In this document: positions 63,768 through 64,000 of the stretch, in pieces
Layout: every line of letters begins with the position of its first letter
How positions within the stretch are numbered: position 1 is the first letter of the stretch
Assembly: GCA_000431235.1 (NCBI GenBank)
Contig: HF988734.1
Coordinates: forward strand, 286,513 to 350,512
Reading direction: 5' to 3'
Length of the DNA: 64,000 nt
Origin: Coprobacillus sp. CAG:698
GTDB taxonomy: Bacteria > Bacillota_I > Bacilli_A > ML615J-28 > CAG-698
The notes under the pieces: generated by a model
The model's input: only the letters and a program-made list of their open reading frames with translations
The model's database searches: none
Told to the model about the DNA's origin: nothing
Translations under genes and position numbers: made by a program

Positions 63768-63884
63768 GTGAAAATTTCTAAAGAGTTAACATTTTCTATA
63801 AAGCCTAAGGTTAGATGTAAAATAAAAGTGAAAACATCTAATGGATACAGTTGTAGAGGAATAAAAAGTTGGAAGATGTTATAA
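63768..63884 (+). CDS. Possible small protein of 38 residues
   Basis: GTG 63768 follows TTAGGAGA and opens MKISKELTFSIKPKVRCKIK. No family is recognised. It sits just after the damaged gene at 63496 and could be the truncated start of a longer one. Confidence 0.3.
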   Translation: MKISKELTFSIKPKVRCKIKVKTSNGYSCRGIKSWKML

Positions 63885-64000
63885 ATTTGAAAATAATATA
63901 AATTCTGTAAAAACCTTGAAAATATTGGTATAAAATGGTAAAATATGTTGTAAACGTTTTAAATGCTTACACAAAAAAAGGTTTTATATTTATTGGAGAG
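63885..64000 (+). promoter_or_regulatory. Promoter-like and ribosome-site sequence at the window end
   Basis: TTGAAA at about 63916 and a TATAAA/TAAAAT box about 16 bases on suggest a promoter. The window ends with GGAGAG, which looks like the ribosome binding site of a gene beginning just outside. Confidence 0.4.

Overview
The window is about 64 kb of AT-rich DNA read with the standard bacterial code: TGA acts as a stop at the end of many genes, and AGGAGG-type ribosome binding sites precede most of them. Gene content suggests an uncultured gut-type member of the Bacillota: YwaF-like membrane proteins, LLH-type holin remnants, InlB B-repeat surface proteins, large serine recombinases and a FeoA-FeoB fusion. 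A finer assignment would be a guess. Housekeeping genes frame the window: purA (5' end cut by the window), tRNA-Gly, tRNA-Leu, tRNA-Ser, guaB, a stand-alone GMP synthase ATP-pyrophosphatase subunit, an HD hydrolase, an SDR oxidoreductase and the FeoAB iron transporter with its small Cys-rich partner.

From tRNA-Gly (about 3.0 kb) to about 36 kb the window is a layered accessory island. In order it holds: (1) a complete type II restriction-modification operon with XRE controller, two methyltransferases and an HNH nuclease; (2) a dead IS91-like transposase; (3) a decayed recombinase cassette (HTH/zinc protein, SHOCT-like protein, two serine recombinases, both recombinases broken); (4) a compact operon of an RNase III-like protein, a SymE-like protein, a DEDDh exonuclease and an unknown 316-residue protein, behind a promoter and a roughly 225-nt leader with its own terminator; (5) prophage lysis-gene remnants, an ankyrin-like protein and an HNH protein between imperfect inverted repeats; (6) a truncated helicase preceded by a possible structured RNA; (7) the 3' end of a group II intron; (8) remnants of an EcoRI-type methylase-HNH gene, an AbiJ-like protein and a Ser/Thr kinase; (9) a PHP-ATPase (TrlF-like) operon with two small partner genes; (10) a Fic remnant, a GIY-YIG/DUF4357 protein, two AAA/DUF4143 ATPases (one dead) and several hypotheticals, including a DUF5131 protein.

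The feature that ties the island together is non-coding. The same leader module occurs three times, at about 3.03-3.32, 21.72-21.96 and 28.83-29.12 kb. It consists of a terminator, a conserved hairpin RNA, a CGGAAC motif and then a promoter, and each copy precedes a different regulator and cargo. Several loci also carry short direct repeats spaced by close to two helical turns (20 to 23 bp) in or just upstream of a promoter, each with its own motif.

From 39 to 53.5 kb lie two giant paralogous surface proteins (2375 and 2140 residues) with InlB B-type repeats and a shared uncharacterised core, followed by a TetR regulator. A MerR/GyrI regulator, tRNA-Ser and a decayed ABC exporter lead into the purine and iron genes at the right end. 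At the extreme right the DNA becomes fragmentary again and ends just inside the ribosome binding site of a further gene.
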